From positions 699,260 to 763,259 of the forward strand of contig NZ_BMNA01000001.1 of the NCBI RefSeq assembly GCF_014646215.1: a stretch of 64,000 nt of DNA. The letters run 5' to 3'. Position numbers and translations under genes: made by a program. This stretch comes from Nakamurella endophytica. GTDB lineage: Bacteria > Actinomycetota > Actinomycetes > Mycobacteriales > Nakamurellaceae. Of this stretch, positions 18,820-28,086 are shown in pieces; position 1 is the first letter of the stretch; every line of letters starts with the position of its first letter. A model generated the notes under the pieces. That model had not been told where the DNA came from. It saw nothing but the letters and a program-made list of their open reading frames with translations, and ran no database searches.

Positions 18820-19394
18820 CCGACGTTCACCCCGAAGTCCGTGGCGATGCCGCGCAGCCCGGACGCGTAGCCCTGGCCGATGGCCCGGAACTTCCACTCG
18901 CCCTGGTACCGGTAGAGCTCGCCGAAGACCATGGCGGTCTCGGTCGACGCCTCCTCGGTCAGGTCGAACCGGGTGAGCTCGGTCCCGGTGGCCTGGTCGA
19001 CGACGCGGATGAAGGCGCCCCGGACCTGGCCGAAGTTCTGCCGGCGCAGGTCGGCCTCGTAGATCGACACCGCGAAGACGATGGACGAGACGGACGGCGG
19101 CACGGCCACCAGGTCGACGTTGATCTGCTCGTCGTCCCCGCCGGCGCCGCCGACCAGGTTGTCGCCCAGGTGCTCGATCGAGCCGTCCGGCGACCGCAGG
19201 TTGTTGAAGAACACGAAGTGCGCGTCCGACAGGATCTTGTGGTCCGGACCGAGCGCCAGCGCGCTGGCGTCCAGGTCGTAGTCGGTGCCCGTCGACGCCC
19301 TGACCTGCCAGCCGAGGGCCACCGTGACGGCGGTGAGATGGGGAGCTGCCTTGCTGAGCGAGACGTTGCCGCCCTTGGACAGGCTGACACTCAT
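18816..19394 (-). CDS. TerD family protein
   Basis: Cytoplasmic 192-residue protein of the TerD/TerE/CABP family: M-S-V-S-L-S-K-G-G-N-V-S-L-S-K N-terminus, A-L-G-W, an acidic calcium-binding region (D-Y-D-L-D-A-S and D-D-E-Q-I-N-V-D-L), and I-Y-E-A. Family members bind two calcium ions and take part in tellurite resistance and stress responses. It is the first gene of a two-gene operon with the TerC-like protein. The upstream 177 bases to kynureninase hold two divergent promoters, but I could not pick out clear boxes. Confidence 0.9.
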   Translation of the reverse strand: MSVSLSKGGNVSLSKAAPHLTAVTVALGWQVRASTGTDYDLDASALALGPDHKILSDAHFVFFNNLRSPDGSIEHLGDNLVGGAGGDDEQINVDLVAVPPSVSSIVFAVSIYEADLRRQNFGQVRGAFIRVVDQATGTELTRFDLTEEASTETAMVFGELYRYQGEWKFRAIGQGYASGLRGIATDFGVNVG

Positions 19395-19571
19395 GCGGAT
19401 ACCTCTCTGTGCTGCGGACCACGGTGGGTCCGTGCGCTGCAGACGGCGTCCCGACCTGCCGGGACACCGCTGTACGGGCACCAGGGTCCCACGGAGGGAC
19501 CCGTCGGCCCGCCGGCCGGGGGACGGACGCGCGGGCGGGCCGGACGCCGACGTCCGGCCGGAGGGACAACG

Positions 19572-20876
19572 ATGAGCGACGTGAACGGGTTCCGCGACGT
19601 CCTGGACCGGTCCGCTGCGTTGGCGCGGGACCGCGCCGACCCGCTGCGGGACCGGGTGGACCTCTTCCTGCCCACCGGTCCCGATGTGGTGGCGTACCTG
19701 GACGGCAACTCGCTGGGGCGACCGGCCGCGGCGGTCGCCGACGCGTGGGCCGGGTTGGCCCGCGACTGGGCGGGCCGGCTCATCCGGGGCTGGGACGAGG
19801 GCTGGATGGAGCTGCCCGGGACGGTGGGCGACGAGCTGGCCGCCTCGGTCCTGGGCGCGGCCCCCGGCCAGACCGTGGTGGCGGACTCGACCACGGTGAA
19901 CCTCTACAAGTGCCTGCGCGCCGCGCTGAACCTGCGGCCCGGCCGCCGGCGGGTCGTCGTCGACCGCGACAACTTCCCGACGAACCGGTACGTCGCCCAG
20001 TCGCTGGCCCGCGACCTCGGCCTGGAACTCGTCTGGCTCGCCGCCGATCCGGACGGCGGCGTCCGGCCCGAGGACGTGGCCGGGGTGCTCGACGACGACA
20101 CCGCGGTGGTCACCTTGTCGCACGTGGCGTACCGGTCCGGTTTCCTCGCCGACATGGAGGCGATCACCGATCTGGCCCACCGCGCCGGGGCGCTGGTGCT
20201 GTGGGACCTGTGCCACTCCGCCGGCGTGCTGCCGGTCGAACTCGACCGCTGCGAGGTCGACTTCGCGGCCGGCTGCACCTACAAGTTCCTGGGCGCGGGC
20301 CCCGGCGCACCGGCGTTCCTCTACGTGCACCGTCGCCACCACGACCGGCTGGACCAACCCATCTGGGGCTGGCTGGGCGGTGCGGACCCGTTCCAGATGG
20401 GTCCGGACCACCGGCCGGCGCCCGGCATCCGCTCCATGCTCTCCGGCACCCCGCCGATCGCCGGGCTGCTCGCGGTCCGGGAGGGGGTCCGCGTCGTCGC
20501 CGACGCCGGCGTCCCGGCGATCCGGGCCAAGTCGGTGGCGCTCGGCGAGTGGACCGTCGCCCTCGCCGACGCCTGGCTGGCGCCGCTGGGCGTCGAGGTG
20601 GCGTCGCCGCGGGACCCGGCCCGGCGGGGCGGGCACGTCAGCCTGCGGCACCCGGACGCCCGCCGGCTGTGCGCGGAGCTGGCCGCGGCGGGCGTGCTGC
20701 CCGACTTCCGCACGCCCGACGTCGTGCGGGTGGGCCTGGCACCGCTGACCACGTCGTTCACCGCGGTGTGGGACGCGCTCGCCGTGCTGCGCGACCTGCT
20801 CTCCGGTGCCCGGCCCCGGGCTGCGGCCGACCCGACGGCGGCCGACGAGGCGCCGCCGATGGCCCCGAACGGGTGA
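19572..20876 (+). CDS. kynU: Kynureninase
   Basis: PLP enzyme converting kynurenine to anthranilate plus alanine in tryptophan breakdown. The 434-residue product has F-L-P-T-G-P-D and Y-L-D-G-N-S-L-G-R, D-N-F-P-T-N-R-Y, L-W-D-L-C-H-S-A-G and the PLP lysine Lys238 in C-T-Y-K-F-L-G, all kynureninase landmarks. The ATG at 19572 follows GGAGGGACAACG. No tryptophan dioxygenase or formamidase gene is adjacent, so the rest of the pathway is elsewhere or absent. The C-terminal ~20 residues are low complexity. Confidence 0.92.
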   Translation: MSDVNGFRDVLDRSAALARDRADPLRDRVDLFLPTGPDVVAYLDGNSLGRPAAAVADAWAGLARDWAGRLIRGWDEGWMELPGTVGDELAASVLGAAPGQTVVADSTTVNLYKCLRAALNLRPGRRRVVVDRDNFPTNRYVAQSLARDLGLELVWLAADPDGGVRPEDVAGVLDDDTAVVTLSHVAYRSGFLADMEAITDLAHRAGALVLWDLCHSAGVLPVELDRCEVDFAAGCTYKFLGAGPGAPAFLYVHRRHHDRLDQPIWGWLGGADPFQMGPDHRPAPGIRSMLSGTPPIAGLLAVREGVRVVADAGVPAIRAKSVALGEWTVALADAWLAPLGVEVASPRDPARRGGHVSLRHPDARRLCAELAAAGVLPDFRTPDVVRVGLAPLTTSFTAVWDALAVLRDLLSGARPRAAADPTAADEAPPMAPNG

Positions 20877-21003
20877 ATCCCGCCCGGGACCGTCCCGGCT
20901 GTCGATCCGGCACCCACCCTGTTCGACGCGGTGTCGACGGCGCTCGACCGGAGCGCCCGGGCCCCGGACACCACCGGGCCATCACTGTCACGAGGAGCAA
21001 GAG

Positions 21004-21381
21004 ATGCCCCAGTACCTGATGTACTCCGTCGGCGACGACAGCGTCCCCACCCCGCCGCCGACGCCGGAGCTGATGGCCGAGATGGGCCGGTTCGCCGAGG
21101 ACGCGGTCAAGGCCGGCGTGCTGCTGGCCACCGGCGGTTTCGCGCCGAGCGCGAGCGAGATCCGGCTGACCCTCACCGACGGCGGCGACTACACCGTCCT
21201 GGACGGGCCCTACACCGAGGCCAAGGAGCTCATCGGCGGGTGGGCGCTGGTGGAGTGCCGGGACGCCGACGAGGCCGTCGCCTGGGCGAAGCGGTTCCTG
21301 GGCATCGCCGGCCCGGGCGAGACCCGGATCCGGCAGGTGTTCGGTCCGGGGGTCGTCGCCGGGCCGCCGGCCCGGGGGTGA
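21004..21381 (+). CDS. YCII-related (DGPF) protein
   Basis: A 125-residue YCII/DGPF protein: M-P-Q-Y-L-M-Y, E-M-G-R-F-A-E-D, then V-L-D-G-P-Y-T-E-A-K-E, the DGPF-type motif (here D-G-P-Y), and W-A-L-V-E-C-R-D. AGGAG lies before the ATG. It is followed by an ECF42 sigma-factor gene, and this pairing is a defining feature of ECF42 loci. DGPF proteins are ferredoxin-fold; their contribution to sigma control is not settled. Confidence 0.9.
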   Translation: MPQYLMYSVGDDSVPTPPPTPELMAEMGRFAEDAVKAGVLLATGGFAPSASEIRLTLTDGGDYTVLDGPYTEAKELIGGWALVECRDADEAVAWAKRFLGIAGPGETRIRQVFGPGVVAGPPARG

Positions 21382-21527
21382 TCCTGGCGCGCTGACCCCG
21401 TCCCGGCCGGCCGTCCACCCCGGCGGTGGGCGGCCGGTGGCACGGCCGGCGGCCGGTCGTCCGGATGGCACGATCGCCGTGTGGGGCGATCCGTGGCCGG
21501 GCGGCGGCCGGTGCCGGCCGGTGCCGG

Positions 21528-22829
21528 GTGACCGGGGCGGGCGAGGGGCGGTCCGGCGAGGCGCACCGGGCCGTCGAGACGGTCTTCCGGATGGAGCTGC
21601 CCCGGGTGATCGCCGGCCTGGCGCGGATCACCGGCGACGTCGGGCTGGCCGAGGAGCTGGCCCAGGAAGCCACCGTCGCGGCCCTCGAGCAGTGGCCGGC
21701 CGAGGGCGTGCCGGCGAACCCGGGCGCCTGGCTGACGACGGCGGCCCGGCGACGCGCCGTGGACCTGTTCCGCCGCAACGCCGCTCTGCGCGACAAGTAC
21801 CGGGAGCTGGCCCGCCGCCGCGGTGCGGACACCGAGCTGCCGGACTTCGACCGGGCCGTCGACGGCCGCATCGAGGACGACCTGCTGCGGTTGGTGTTCA
21901 CCGCGTGCCATCCGGTGCTGCGTCCGGAGAGCCGGTCCGCCCTCACGCTGCGCCTGCTGTGCGGCCTGTCGACCGCGGAGATCGCCCGGGCCTACCTGGT
22001 GCCGGAGGCGACGGTCGCCGCCCGGATCACCCGGGCGAAGAAGGCCCTGGAGCGCGCCGGGGTGCCGTTCGAGGTGCCGGAAGGGCCGGAGCGGGCGACG
22101 CGCCTGGCGTCCGTCCTCGAGGTGCTCTACCTGATGTTCAACGAGGGCTACGCGGCCACCGCGGGCGAGACGTGGCTGCGGCCGGACCTTACGTTCGAGG
22201 CGGTCCGGCTGGCCCGCATCACCGCCGGCCTGCTCCCGGACGAACCCGAGGTGCTGGGCCTGCTGGCCCTGCTCGAGCTGCAGTCCTCGCGGACCGCCGC
22301 CCGGGTCGACGCCGGCGGTGCGCCCGTGCTGCTCGCCGACCAGGACCGGTCCCGCTGGGACCGGCTGGCCATCGCCCGCGGTCTGGCCGCCCTCGACCGC
22401 GCGGTCCGCCTCGGTGGCGCATCGGGCGTCTACGCGCTGCAGGCGGCGATCGCGGCCTGCCATGCCCGCGCGCCGCGGGCCGGGGACACCGACTGGACCA
22501 GGGTCGCGCTGCTCTACCAGCGGCTCGCCGACGTCCGGCCGTCACCCGTGGTGGAGCTGAACCGCGCGGTCGCCGTGTCCTACGCCGTCGGCCCTGAGGC
22601 CGCCCTGTCGCTGGTCGACGAGCTCGCCCGGCAACCCGCCCTGCGCGGCTACCACCTGCTCGACAGCGTCCGCGGCGACCTGCTGTCCCGGCTGGGCCGG
22701 ACCGACGAGGCGGCGCGGGCGTTCCGGTCCGCGGCGGCGCTCACCCGCAACGCCCGCGAGCGCGACCTGCTGCTCGGCCGCGCCGGCGACGTCCCGGGCG
22801 GCGCGGGCACTTCCCCGCCGGACCGCTGA
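21528..22829 (+). CDS. ECF sigma factor, ECF42 (SnoaL-less, TPR-tailed) type
   Basis: RNA polymerase sigma factor of 433 residues, about twice the normal ECF length. Region 2 holds A-E-E-L-A-Q-E-A and W-L-T-T-A-A-R-R-R-A-V-D, region 4 L-S-T-A-E-I-A-R-A-Y-L-V-P-E-A-T-V-A-A-R. The long C-terminal domain (about 170-433) with Y-L-M-F-N-E-G-Y and helical repeats is the DUF6596/TPR extension found in ECF42, which substitutes for a separate anti-sigma factor. The start is uncertain: GTG 21528 gives the right N-terminus but a weak Shine-Dalgarno site; ATG 21465 is in frame upstream. Likely co-transcribed with the YCII gene, 146 bases upstream. Confidence 0.88.
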   Translation: MTGAGEGRSGEAHRAVETVFRMELPRVIAGLARITGDVGLAEELAQEATVAALEQWPAEGVPANPGAWLTTAARRRAVDLFRRNAALRDKYRELARRRGADTELPDFDRAVDGRIEDDLLRLVFTACHPVLRPESRSALTLRLLCGLSTAEIARAYLVPEATVAARITRAKKALERAGVPFEVPEGPERATRLASVLEVLYLMFNEGYAATAGETWLRPDLTFEAVRLARITAGLLPDEPEVLGLLALLELQSSRTAARVDAGGAPVLLADQDRSRWDRLAIARGLAALDRAVRLGGASGVYALQAAIAACHARAPRAGDTDWTRVALLYQRLADVRPSPVVELNRAVAVSYAVGPEAALSLVDELARQPALRGYHLLDSVRGDLLSRLGRTDEAARAFRSAAALTRNARERDLLLGRAGDVPGGAGTSPPDR

Positions 22830-22861
22830 CCGGCCGGAGGTCCGCCCGGGACCGGCAGTGC

Positions 22862-24724
22862 TCAGCTGCCGGGGGTCCGCCGCGCCGGGATCTGCCGCAC
22901 CGCACCGGTGGACGCGGACGACGCCATGGCGGCGTAGGCCTGCAGGGCCCGGGACACCGTGCGGTCGCGGTCGCGCGGCTCCCACGGCCGCTCGGACGCC
23001 TCCATCTTGGCGCGCCGGACGGCCAGCTCGTCGTCGCTCACGACGACCCGGAGAACGCGCCGGTGCACGTCGATCTCGATCTCGTCGCCGTCCTCGACCA
23101 GCCCGATCACGCCGCCCGCGGAGGCCTCCGGCGACACGTGCCCGACCGAGATGCCCGACGAGCCGCCGGAGAACCGGCCGTCGGTGACCAGCGCGCACAC
23201 CCTGCCCAGCCCCAGTCCCTTGAGGAACGAGGTGGGGTGCAGCATCTCCTGCATGCCGGGCCCGCCGGCCGGGCCCTCGTACCGCACCACGACGACGTGC
23301 CCGGGCTGCACCTTCTTCCCGAGGATGGCCTCCACGGCCTGCTCCTGGGACTCCACGACGATCGCCCGCCCGACGAAGTGGAACAGCTCCTCATCGATGC
23401 CGGCGGTCTTGATCACGGCGCCGTCCTCGGCGAGGTTCCCGTGCAGTACCGCCAGCCCGCCGTCGGCGGTGTAGGCGTGCGCCCGGTCGCGGATGCACCC
23501 CGCGGCCGCGTCGGTGTCCAGCGAGCTCCACCGGTTCGCCGTGGAGAACGCCTGCGTGGTGCGGACTCCGCCCGGCGCGGCGGAGAACAGCTCCAGCGCC
23601 TGCGCTGTCGGCTCCGCGGCGCGGACGTCCCAGGCGGCGAGCCAGCTCTGCAGGTCCGGCGCGTGCACCGAGTGCACCGACCGGTCGAGCAGGCCGGCAC
23701 GATCCAGCTCCCCGAGGATGGCCGGGATGCCGCCGGCGCGGTGCACGTCCTCCATGTGGTAGTCCGAGTTCGGCGCGACCTTGGCCAGGCACGGCACCCG
23801 GCGGCTGACCGCGTCGATGTCGCCCAGCGTCCAGTCGATCTCGCCCTCCTGGGCGGCGGCGAGGATGTGCAGCACGGTGTTCGTCGACCCGCCCATCGCG
23901 ACGTCCAGCGCCATGGCGTTCGCGAACGCCTCCCGGCTCGCGACGTTGCGCGGCAGGACGGACTCGTCGCCACCGGCGTACCAGCGCTGCGCCAGCTCGA
24001 CAACCAGCGAACCGGCGCGCAGGAACAGGTCCCGCCGCGCGACGTGGGTGGCCAAGGTGGACCCGTTGCCCGGCAGGGACAGCCCGAGCGCCTCCGTGAG
24101 GCAGTTCATCGAGTTGGCGGTGAACATGCCCGAGCAGGAGCCGCAGGTCGGGCACGCGGACCGCTCCACCTCGGTGAGCCCGGCACCGTCCACCTGCTCC
24201 GACGCGGATGCCGAGATGGCCGTGATCAGGTCGGTCGGCGCGTGCGCGACACCGTCGACGACCACCGCCTTGCCGGCCTCCATCGGGCCGCCGGAGACGA
24301 ACACCGTCGGGATGTTCAGCCGCAGCGCGGCCATCAGCATGCCCGGGGTGATCTTGTCGCAGTTCGAGATGCACACCAGGGCGTCGGCGGTGTGCGCGTT
24401 GACCATGTACTCCACGGAGTCCGCGATCAGCTCGCGGCTGGGCAGCGAGTACAGCATCCCGCCGTGGCCCATGGCGATGCCGTCGTCGACGGCGATCGTG
24501 TTGAACTCCTTGGCCACCCCGCCGGCCGTGACCACCGTGGACGCCACCAGGTCGCCCATGTCCTTGAGGTGCACGTGTCCAGGGACGAACTGGGTGTAGC
24601 TGTTGGCGATCGCCACGATCGGCTTGCCGAAGTCCCCGTCCGTCATGCCGGTCGCGCGCCACAGGGCGCGGGCTCCGGCCATGTTGCGGCCGTGGGTGGA
24701 CGTGCGGGAACGAAGCGGTGGCAT
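22862..24724 (-). CDS. ilvD: Dihydroxy-acid dehydratase
   Basis: Iron-sulfur enzyme of valine, leucine and isoleucine synthesis (and, via 2-oxoisovalerate, pantothenate). At 620 residues it has typical IlvD length and landmarks: [10 protein letters not shown] (cluster Cys), [11 protein letters not shown] (second cluster Cys), A-M-G-G-S-T-N-T-V, and G-R-F-S-G-G-S-S-G near the C-terminus. ATG 24724 follows AGGAG at 12 bases. Other branched-chain genes are not in the window. Confidence 0.95.
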   Translation of the reverse strand: MPPLRSRTSTHGRNMAGARALWRATGMTDGDFGKPIVAIANSYTQFVPGHVHLKDMGDLVASTVVTAGGVAKEFNTIAVDDGIAMGHGGMLYSLPSRELIADSVEYMVNAHTADALVCISNCDKITPGMLMAALRLNIPTVFVSGGPMEAGKAVVVDGVAHAPTDLITAISASASEQVDGAGLTEVERSACPTCGSCSGMFTANSMNCLTEALGLSLPGNGSTLATHVARRDLFLRAGSLVVELAQRWYAGGDESVLPRNVASREAFANAMALDVAMGGSTNTVLHILAAAQEGEIDWTLGDIDAVSRRVPCLAKVAPNSDYHMEDVHRAGGIPAILGELDRAGLLDRSVHSVHAPDLQSWLAAWDVRAAEPTAQALELFSAAPGGVRTTQAFSTANRWSSLDTDAAAGCIRDRAHAYTADGGLAVLHGNLAEDGAVIKTAGIDEELFHFVGRAIVVESQEQAVEAILGKKVQPGHVVVVRYEGPAGGPGMQEMLHPTSFLKGLGLGRVCALVTDGRFSGGSSGISVGHVSPEASAGGVIGLVEDGDEIEIDVHRRVLRVVVSDDELAVRRAKMEASERPWEPRDRDRTVSRALQAYAAMASSASTGAVRQIPARRTPGS

Positions 24725-24896
24725 GGCGGCAGGCTCCTGGGGTGAGGTCCCGCCAGGGTAACCCCGGCCGTTCGTCCGTCCGTGTCGGCGACGGCAGCCG
24801 CGGTGTCCGGCGGTGCACCGTGGCCGGGGCGCGCCGGCGGGCACTTCCGGCGACCGGCGACGCCGTCGCGCCACGGACTCCTCCTCGAGGCGCCGC

Positions 24897-24926
24897 GACT
24901 TAGTCCGACTTAGCCAGCATACTGGC
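24897..24926 (+). promoter_or_regulatory. Promoter/operator of the toxin-antitoxin pair
   Basis: Two 10-bp near-direct repeats starting gacttag (24897 and 24907) lead into an inverted repeat GCCAG-CATA-CTGGC (24913-24926). A possible -10 hexamer CATACT (24918-24923) ends six bases before the ATG, so the mRNA may be nearly leaderless and the palindrome would be the antitoxin's autoregulatory site. Confidence 0.45.
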
Positions 24927-24929
24927 CGC

Positions 24930-25181
24930 ATGACTCGTACGGTGAACGTCCACGAGGCCAAGACGCAGCTGTCGCGTCTGCTGCAGGCGGTGGAACGAGG
25001 CGAGGACATCGTCATCGCCCGCGCCGGCAAGCCGGTGGCACGCTTGGTGGCCGCCGGATCCGCGCGGATCCGCACGCCCGGATCACTCCGGAACCAGCTC
25101 TGGATCGCCGACGACTTCGACGACACGCCCGCCGAGATCGCCGGCGCCTTCGTCGCGGACGACGATCCGACGCGACCGTGA
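24930..25181 (+). CDS. Type II antitoxin, Phd/YefM family
   Basis: An 83-residue antitoxin: [18 protein letters not shown] is the Phd/YefM DNA-binding fold, followed by [16 protein letters not shown] and a C-terminal tail (about 50-83) that would wrap the toxin. Its stop overlaps the toxin start by four bases (GTGA). Expected to neutralise the PIN toxin and repress the operon. Confidence 0.92.
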   Translation: MTRTVNVHEAKTQLSRLLQAVERGEDIVIARAGKPVARLVAAGSARIRTPGSLRNQLWIADDFDDTPAEIAGAFVADDDPTRP

Positions 25182-25558
25182 GGCTTCTCCTGGATACCCA
25201 TGTCGTCCTGTGGTGGCTCGCCGACGACGACCGTCTCGGAGCCGGGGCGAGGGCGGCCATCGGCTCCGCCGGGACGGCAGCCGCGGTCTCGGCGGCTTCG
25301 GCCTGGGAGATGTCGATCAAGGCGGCGTCGGGCAAGCTGCGACTCCCGGCCGGACTGGACAGTCATCTCGGGGAACAGGGTTTCGACGAGCTGCCCGTCA
25401 CGGTGGCCGACGGACTGGCTGCCGGCGCCCTCCCCCGACACCATGACGACCCGTTCGACCGGATGTTGATCGCGCAAGCCCGCCGTCGGGATCTGACCGT
25501 CGTCACGGCGGATGCCAGGTTCGAGGACTACGACGTCCGCCTGCTGCCTGCACGGTGA
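25178..25558 (+). CDS. Type II toxin, PIN domain (VapC-like)
   Basis: A 126-residue PIN-domain ribonuclease. The acidic residues expected for Mg2+ binding are visible: D in [12 protein letters not shown] in [20 protein letters not shown], and D in T-A-D-A-R-F. This H-V-x-L-W-W subfamily usually pairs with Phd-type antitoxins, as here. The target RNA (often tRNA or rRNA) cannot be predicted. GTG start overlaps the antitoxin stop. Confidence 0.92.
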   Translation: MRLLLDTHVVLWWLADDDRLGAGARAAIGSAGTAAAVSAASAWEMSIKAASGKLRLPAGLDSHLGEQGFDELPVTVADGLAAGALPRHHDDPFDRMLIAQARRRDLTVVTADARFEDYDVRLLPAR

Positions 25559-25706
25559 CGGGGGCCGCGTCCCGCCACCGCCGACGGCACGGCTCGCGCA
25601 GAGACCCGATGGGCGCCGGCGGTGCGGCACTCGCCCGCCCCGGCCAGGAGCCGCGTCGGTTCACGGATCCGCCGGCGCGGTCGCCGATCCCGGCCGCGGG
25701 TGCGGC

Positions 25707-28025
25707 TCAGCCGGTCGGCACGGTGTCGTGGTGCCCGAACAGCGCCGCCATCGTCGTCCAGGACTCCGCGCGGCAGTAGACCGGGATGACGTCCACCGGG
25801 GTCGGCCGCCGGACGCTCCGTCCGCCGAAGATGGCCTCACCGGTCCAGACGTCGACCCAGTCGCCCGCCGGCAGGTACGTCGCCCACGAGTCCGCGCCGG
25901 CCTCGGTGACCGGGTGCACGAGCAGGTCCGACCCGAGCAGGTACTGCAGCGGGTGGTTCCAGACCTCCGGGTCGTCCGCGTGGTCGAAGAACAGCGCCCG
26001 CAGCAGCGGCCGCGCGTGGGCGATGCCGTCCCGGGCCTGCGCGGCCAGGTACGGCACCAGAGTCTCGCGCAGGTGCGCGAAGCTGCGGAAGACCTCGACG
26101 ACCCGCGCGTCGCCGCTCTGCTCCGCGATGTTCCAGGGCGTGCGGTCCCGCAGCGGGCGCCGGTGGTGGTGGAACTCGGAGTGGTACTGCATCACCGGCA
26201 TGAAGGTGGCCGCGGCCGCCGCCCGCAGGTACAGCTCCGGGTCCGGGACCGGTCCGGAGAAGCCGGCCAGATCCCAGGACCAGTAGAGGATGCCGCACGC
26301 CGACGCCGTGAGCCCCGCGGTGATCGAGTGTCGGAACGCCGGCCAGGTGGAGTCCTCGTCGCCGGCCCAGACGATGCCGTGCGCCTGTGATCCGGCGAAG
26401 CCGGCGCGGGAGAAGGTGACCGGCGCCTTGCCGGCCGAGCGGAGCAGGTCCCCGAACGCCCGGGCGTAGTGGACGGGGAACAGGTTGTTGCCCTCGTCGC
26501 CGCGGCGCCCGTCGGCGTAGCGGAGGTCGTGGCCCCAGGGATGCTCCCCGCCGTCGGTCTTGAAGCCGTCGACGTCCAGGTCGGTGACCAGGTAGCGCCG
26601 CTTGCCGGTCCACCAATCGCGGGTGCGCTGCACCGACAGGTCCGGCACGAGGGCCTGCGGGAACCACCAACCGCGGTTGCGGTAGGGGCGACCGTCGGCC
26701 TCCAGCACGGCATGCCGGTCCCGGACCAGGGCTTCGGCGTCGGCCCGCGCCTGACCCCGGGGATGCGGACGCATCTTCTGCAGCGGGATCTGCCACAGGA
26801 CGACCTTGATGCCGCGACGGTGCAGCTCGGCGACCATCCCGGCCGGGTCCGGCCACGCACCCTCGGCCGGGTAGGTGAAGTCGGACCCCTGGTGCGCGGC
26901 GCCGTCGGCCGTGACGTCGTACCGGGCGTCGCGGAAGGCGGCGAAGGTCTGCTCGTCGCTCCAGGCCTCGATCACCACGGCGCCGACGGGGATGTCCAGA
27001 TCCCGGTGGGCGTCCATGCGTTCCAGGACGAGTTGCTGGGTGTTCCACTCGTTGCCGGACGCCCAGAGCCGGAACACCCAGTCCGGCAACTCCTCCGGCC
27101 GGCCCACCTCGGCCAGGAACGCGTCGAGCACCTGCGACGGGGTGCCGTGGTGGATCGCCACGTCGAGCTGCTCCCGGTCGGTCCCGCCCAGGTCCACCTC
27201 GACGACCAGCCGGCCGGTACCGGTGCTGTCGACGTCGTACCAGCTGCGCCGCGTGGTTCGCACGTGCAGCCCCCACCCCGGACCCGACGGGGACACCACG
27301 TGGGCGAAGGGCATCGGCAGGTAGGTGCGGCCGTGCTCGCCCTGGGACTTGTACTGCTCGAAGACCACGGCGTCCAGGCGGTGCCCGCGCTGGTCCAACC
27401 GGTCGAAGCGCTCGCCGAAGCCGACGACCCGCTCGCCGTCGTCCAGTCGCAGGGCGAACCGCACCCGGTGCACACCGGCGGCCGAATGCAGCCACCGGAT
27501 GCTGTCGCCGATCAACCGGTCCGTCGGCACCCGCAGCGAGCAGCCCGGTGCGTCGGCCACCCAGCTGACCGGGTCCACCACGAACTCGCGACTGCGGCGG
27601 ACCCGCCCGTCCGCCGCCGTCGCGGTGAACCGGTACCGGTAGCGGGTGCCCGCCTCGACGGCGGGGACCTCGACCGTCCAGTGCGAACCGGCGCCGCGGC
27701 CGGCCCGCGCCTGGGCCGCGGCCAGGTGGCCGTCGCCGTCGGTCGCGGCGTCCGTCCCGACCGGGACCTCGGGCGCGACAGAGTGTACCCCGGCGTCCGC
27801 CGCCGCGGCGCGGGAGCCCGGGTCGGGCTCCCGCGTCATCGGCAGCTCGGTGACCGACGTCCCGCCGTCCCGGTCGGCGACCCATCGGCACAGGATCCCG
27901 GTGACGGCCGGAGCAGCTGCGACCCCGAGGGTCACCTGCTGGCCGACCTCCGGCCGGGCCGGGACCCGTTGGTCGCCGGTCGTCGCGTAGGGGTGCTCGG
28001 AGCCGAACGGGCGGTGGCGGATCAC
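25707..28025 (-). CDS. GH31 family alpha-glycosidase (alpha-xylosidase/alpha-glucosidase-like)
   Basis: A 772-residue GH31 enzyme acting on alpha-linked glycosides. The catalytic nucleophile is Asp491 in G-F-K-T-D-G-G-E and the acid/base Asp556 in A-G-D-E-D-S-T-W, and F-G-E-R-F-D-R-L-D lies in the N-terminal beta domain. No signal peptide, so it should act on sugars after import. Residues about 85-130 are a variable insertion. It is the last gene of the ROK/ABC operon, 61 bases beyond the binding-protein stop, and probably hydrolyses the imported oligosaccharide. GTG 28025 fits the family N-terminus. The exact sugar (xylose or glucose at the non-reducing end) is open. Confidence 0.88.
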   Translation of the reverse strand: MIRHRPFGSEHPYATTGDQRVPARPEVGQQVTLGVAAAPAVTGILCRWVADRDGGTSVTELPMTREPDPGSRAAAADAGVHSVAPEVPVGTDAATDGDGHLAAAQARAGRGAGSHWTVEVPAVEAGTRYRYRFTATAADGRVRRSREFVVDPVSWVADAPGCSLRVPTDRLIGDSIRWLHSAAGVHRVRFALRLDDGERVVGFGERFDRLDQRGHRLDAVVFEQYKSQGEHGRTYLPMPFAHVVSPSGPGWGLHVRTTRRSWYDVDSTGTGRLVVEVDLGGTDREQLDVAIHHGTPSQVLDAFLAEVGRPEELPDWVFRLWASGNEWNTQQLVLERMDAHRDLDIPVGAVVIEAWSDEQTFAAFRDARYDVTADGAAHQGSDFTYPAEGAWPDPAGMVAELHRRGIKVVLWQIPLQKMRPHPRGQARADAEALVRDRHAVLEADGRPYRNRGWWFPQALVPDLSVQRTRDWWTGKRRYLVTDLDVDGFKTDGGEHPWGHDLRYADGRRGDEGNNLFPVHYARAFGDLLRSAGKAPVTFSRAGFAGSQAHGIVWAGDEDSTWPAFRHSITAGLTASACGILYWSWDLAGFSGPVPDPELYLRAAAAATFMPVMQYHSEFHHHRRPLRDRTPWNIAEQSGDARVVEVFRSFAHLRETLVPYLAAQARDGIAHARPLLRALFFDHADDPEVWNHPLQYLLGSDLLVHPVTEAGADSWATYLPAGDWVDVWTGEAIFGGRSVRRPTPVDVIPVYCRAESWTTMAALFGHHDTVPTG

Positions 28026-28086
28026 AGGTCTGGACCTCGGTCGGGGTGCGTCGGGGCGGGAGCGGATCTGTCGATGCGGGCCGGGT

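Noticed and set aside
13795..18870. A 1691-codon plus-strand open frame
   Set aside because: It runs across four real genes on both strands; it is open only because stop codons are rare in GC-rich DNA.
22862..24724. Attenuator or T-box before ilvD
   Set aside because: The 205-base space upstream has no leader peptide rich in Ile, Leu or Val and no T-box sequence that I can find.
24725..24929. An extra small gene between ilvD and the antitoxin
   Set aside because: Short Arg-rich frames only, without a ribosome site.
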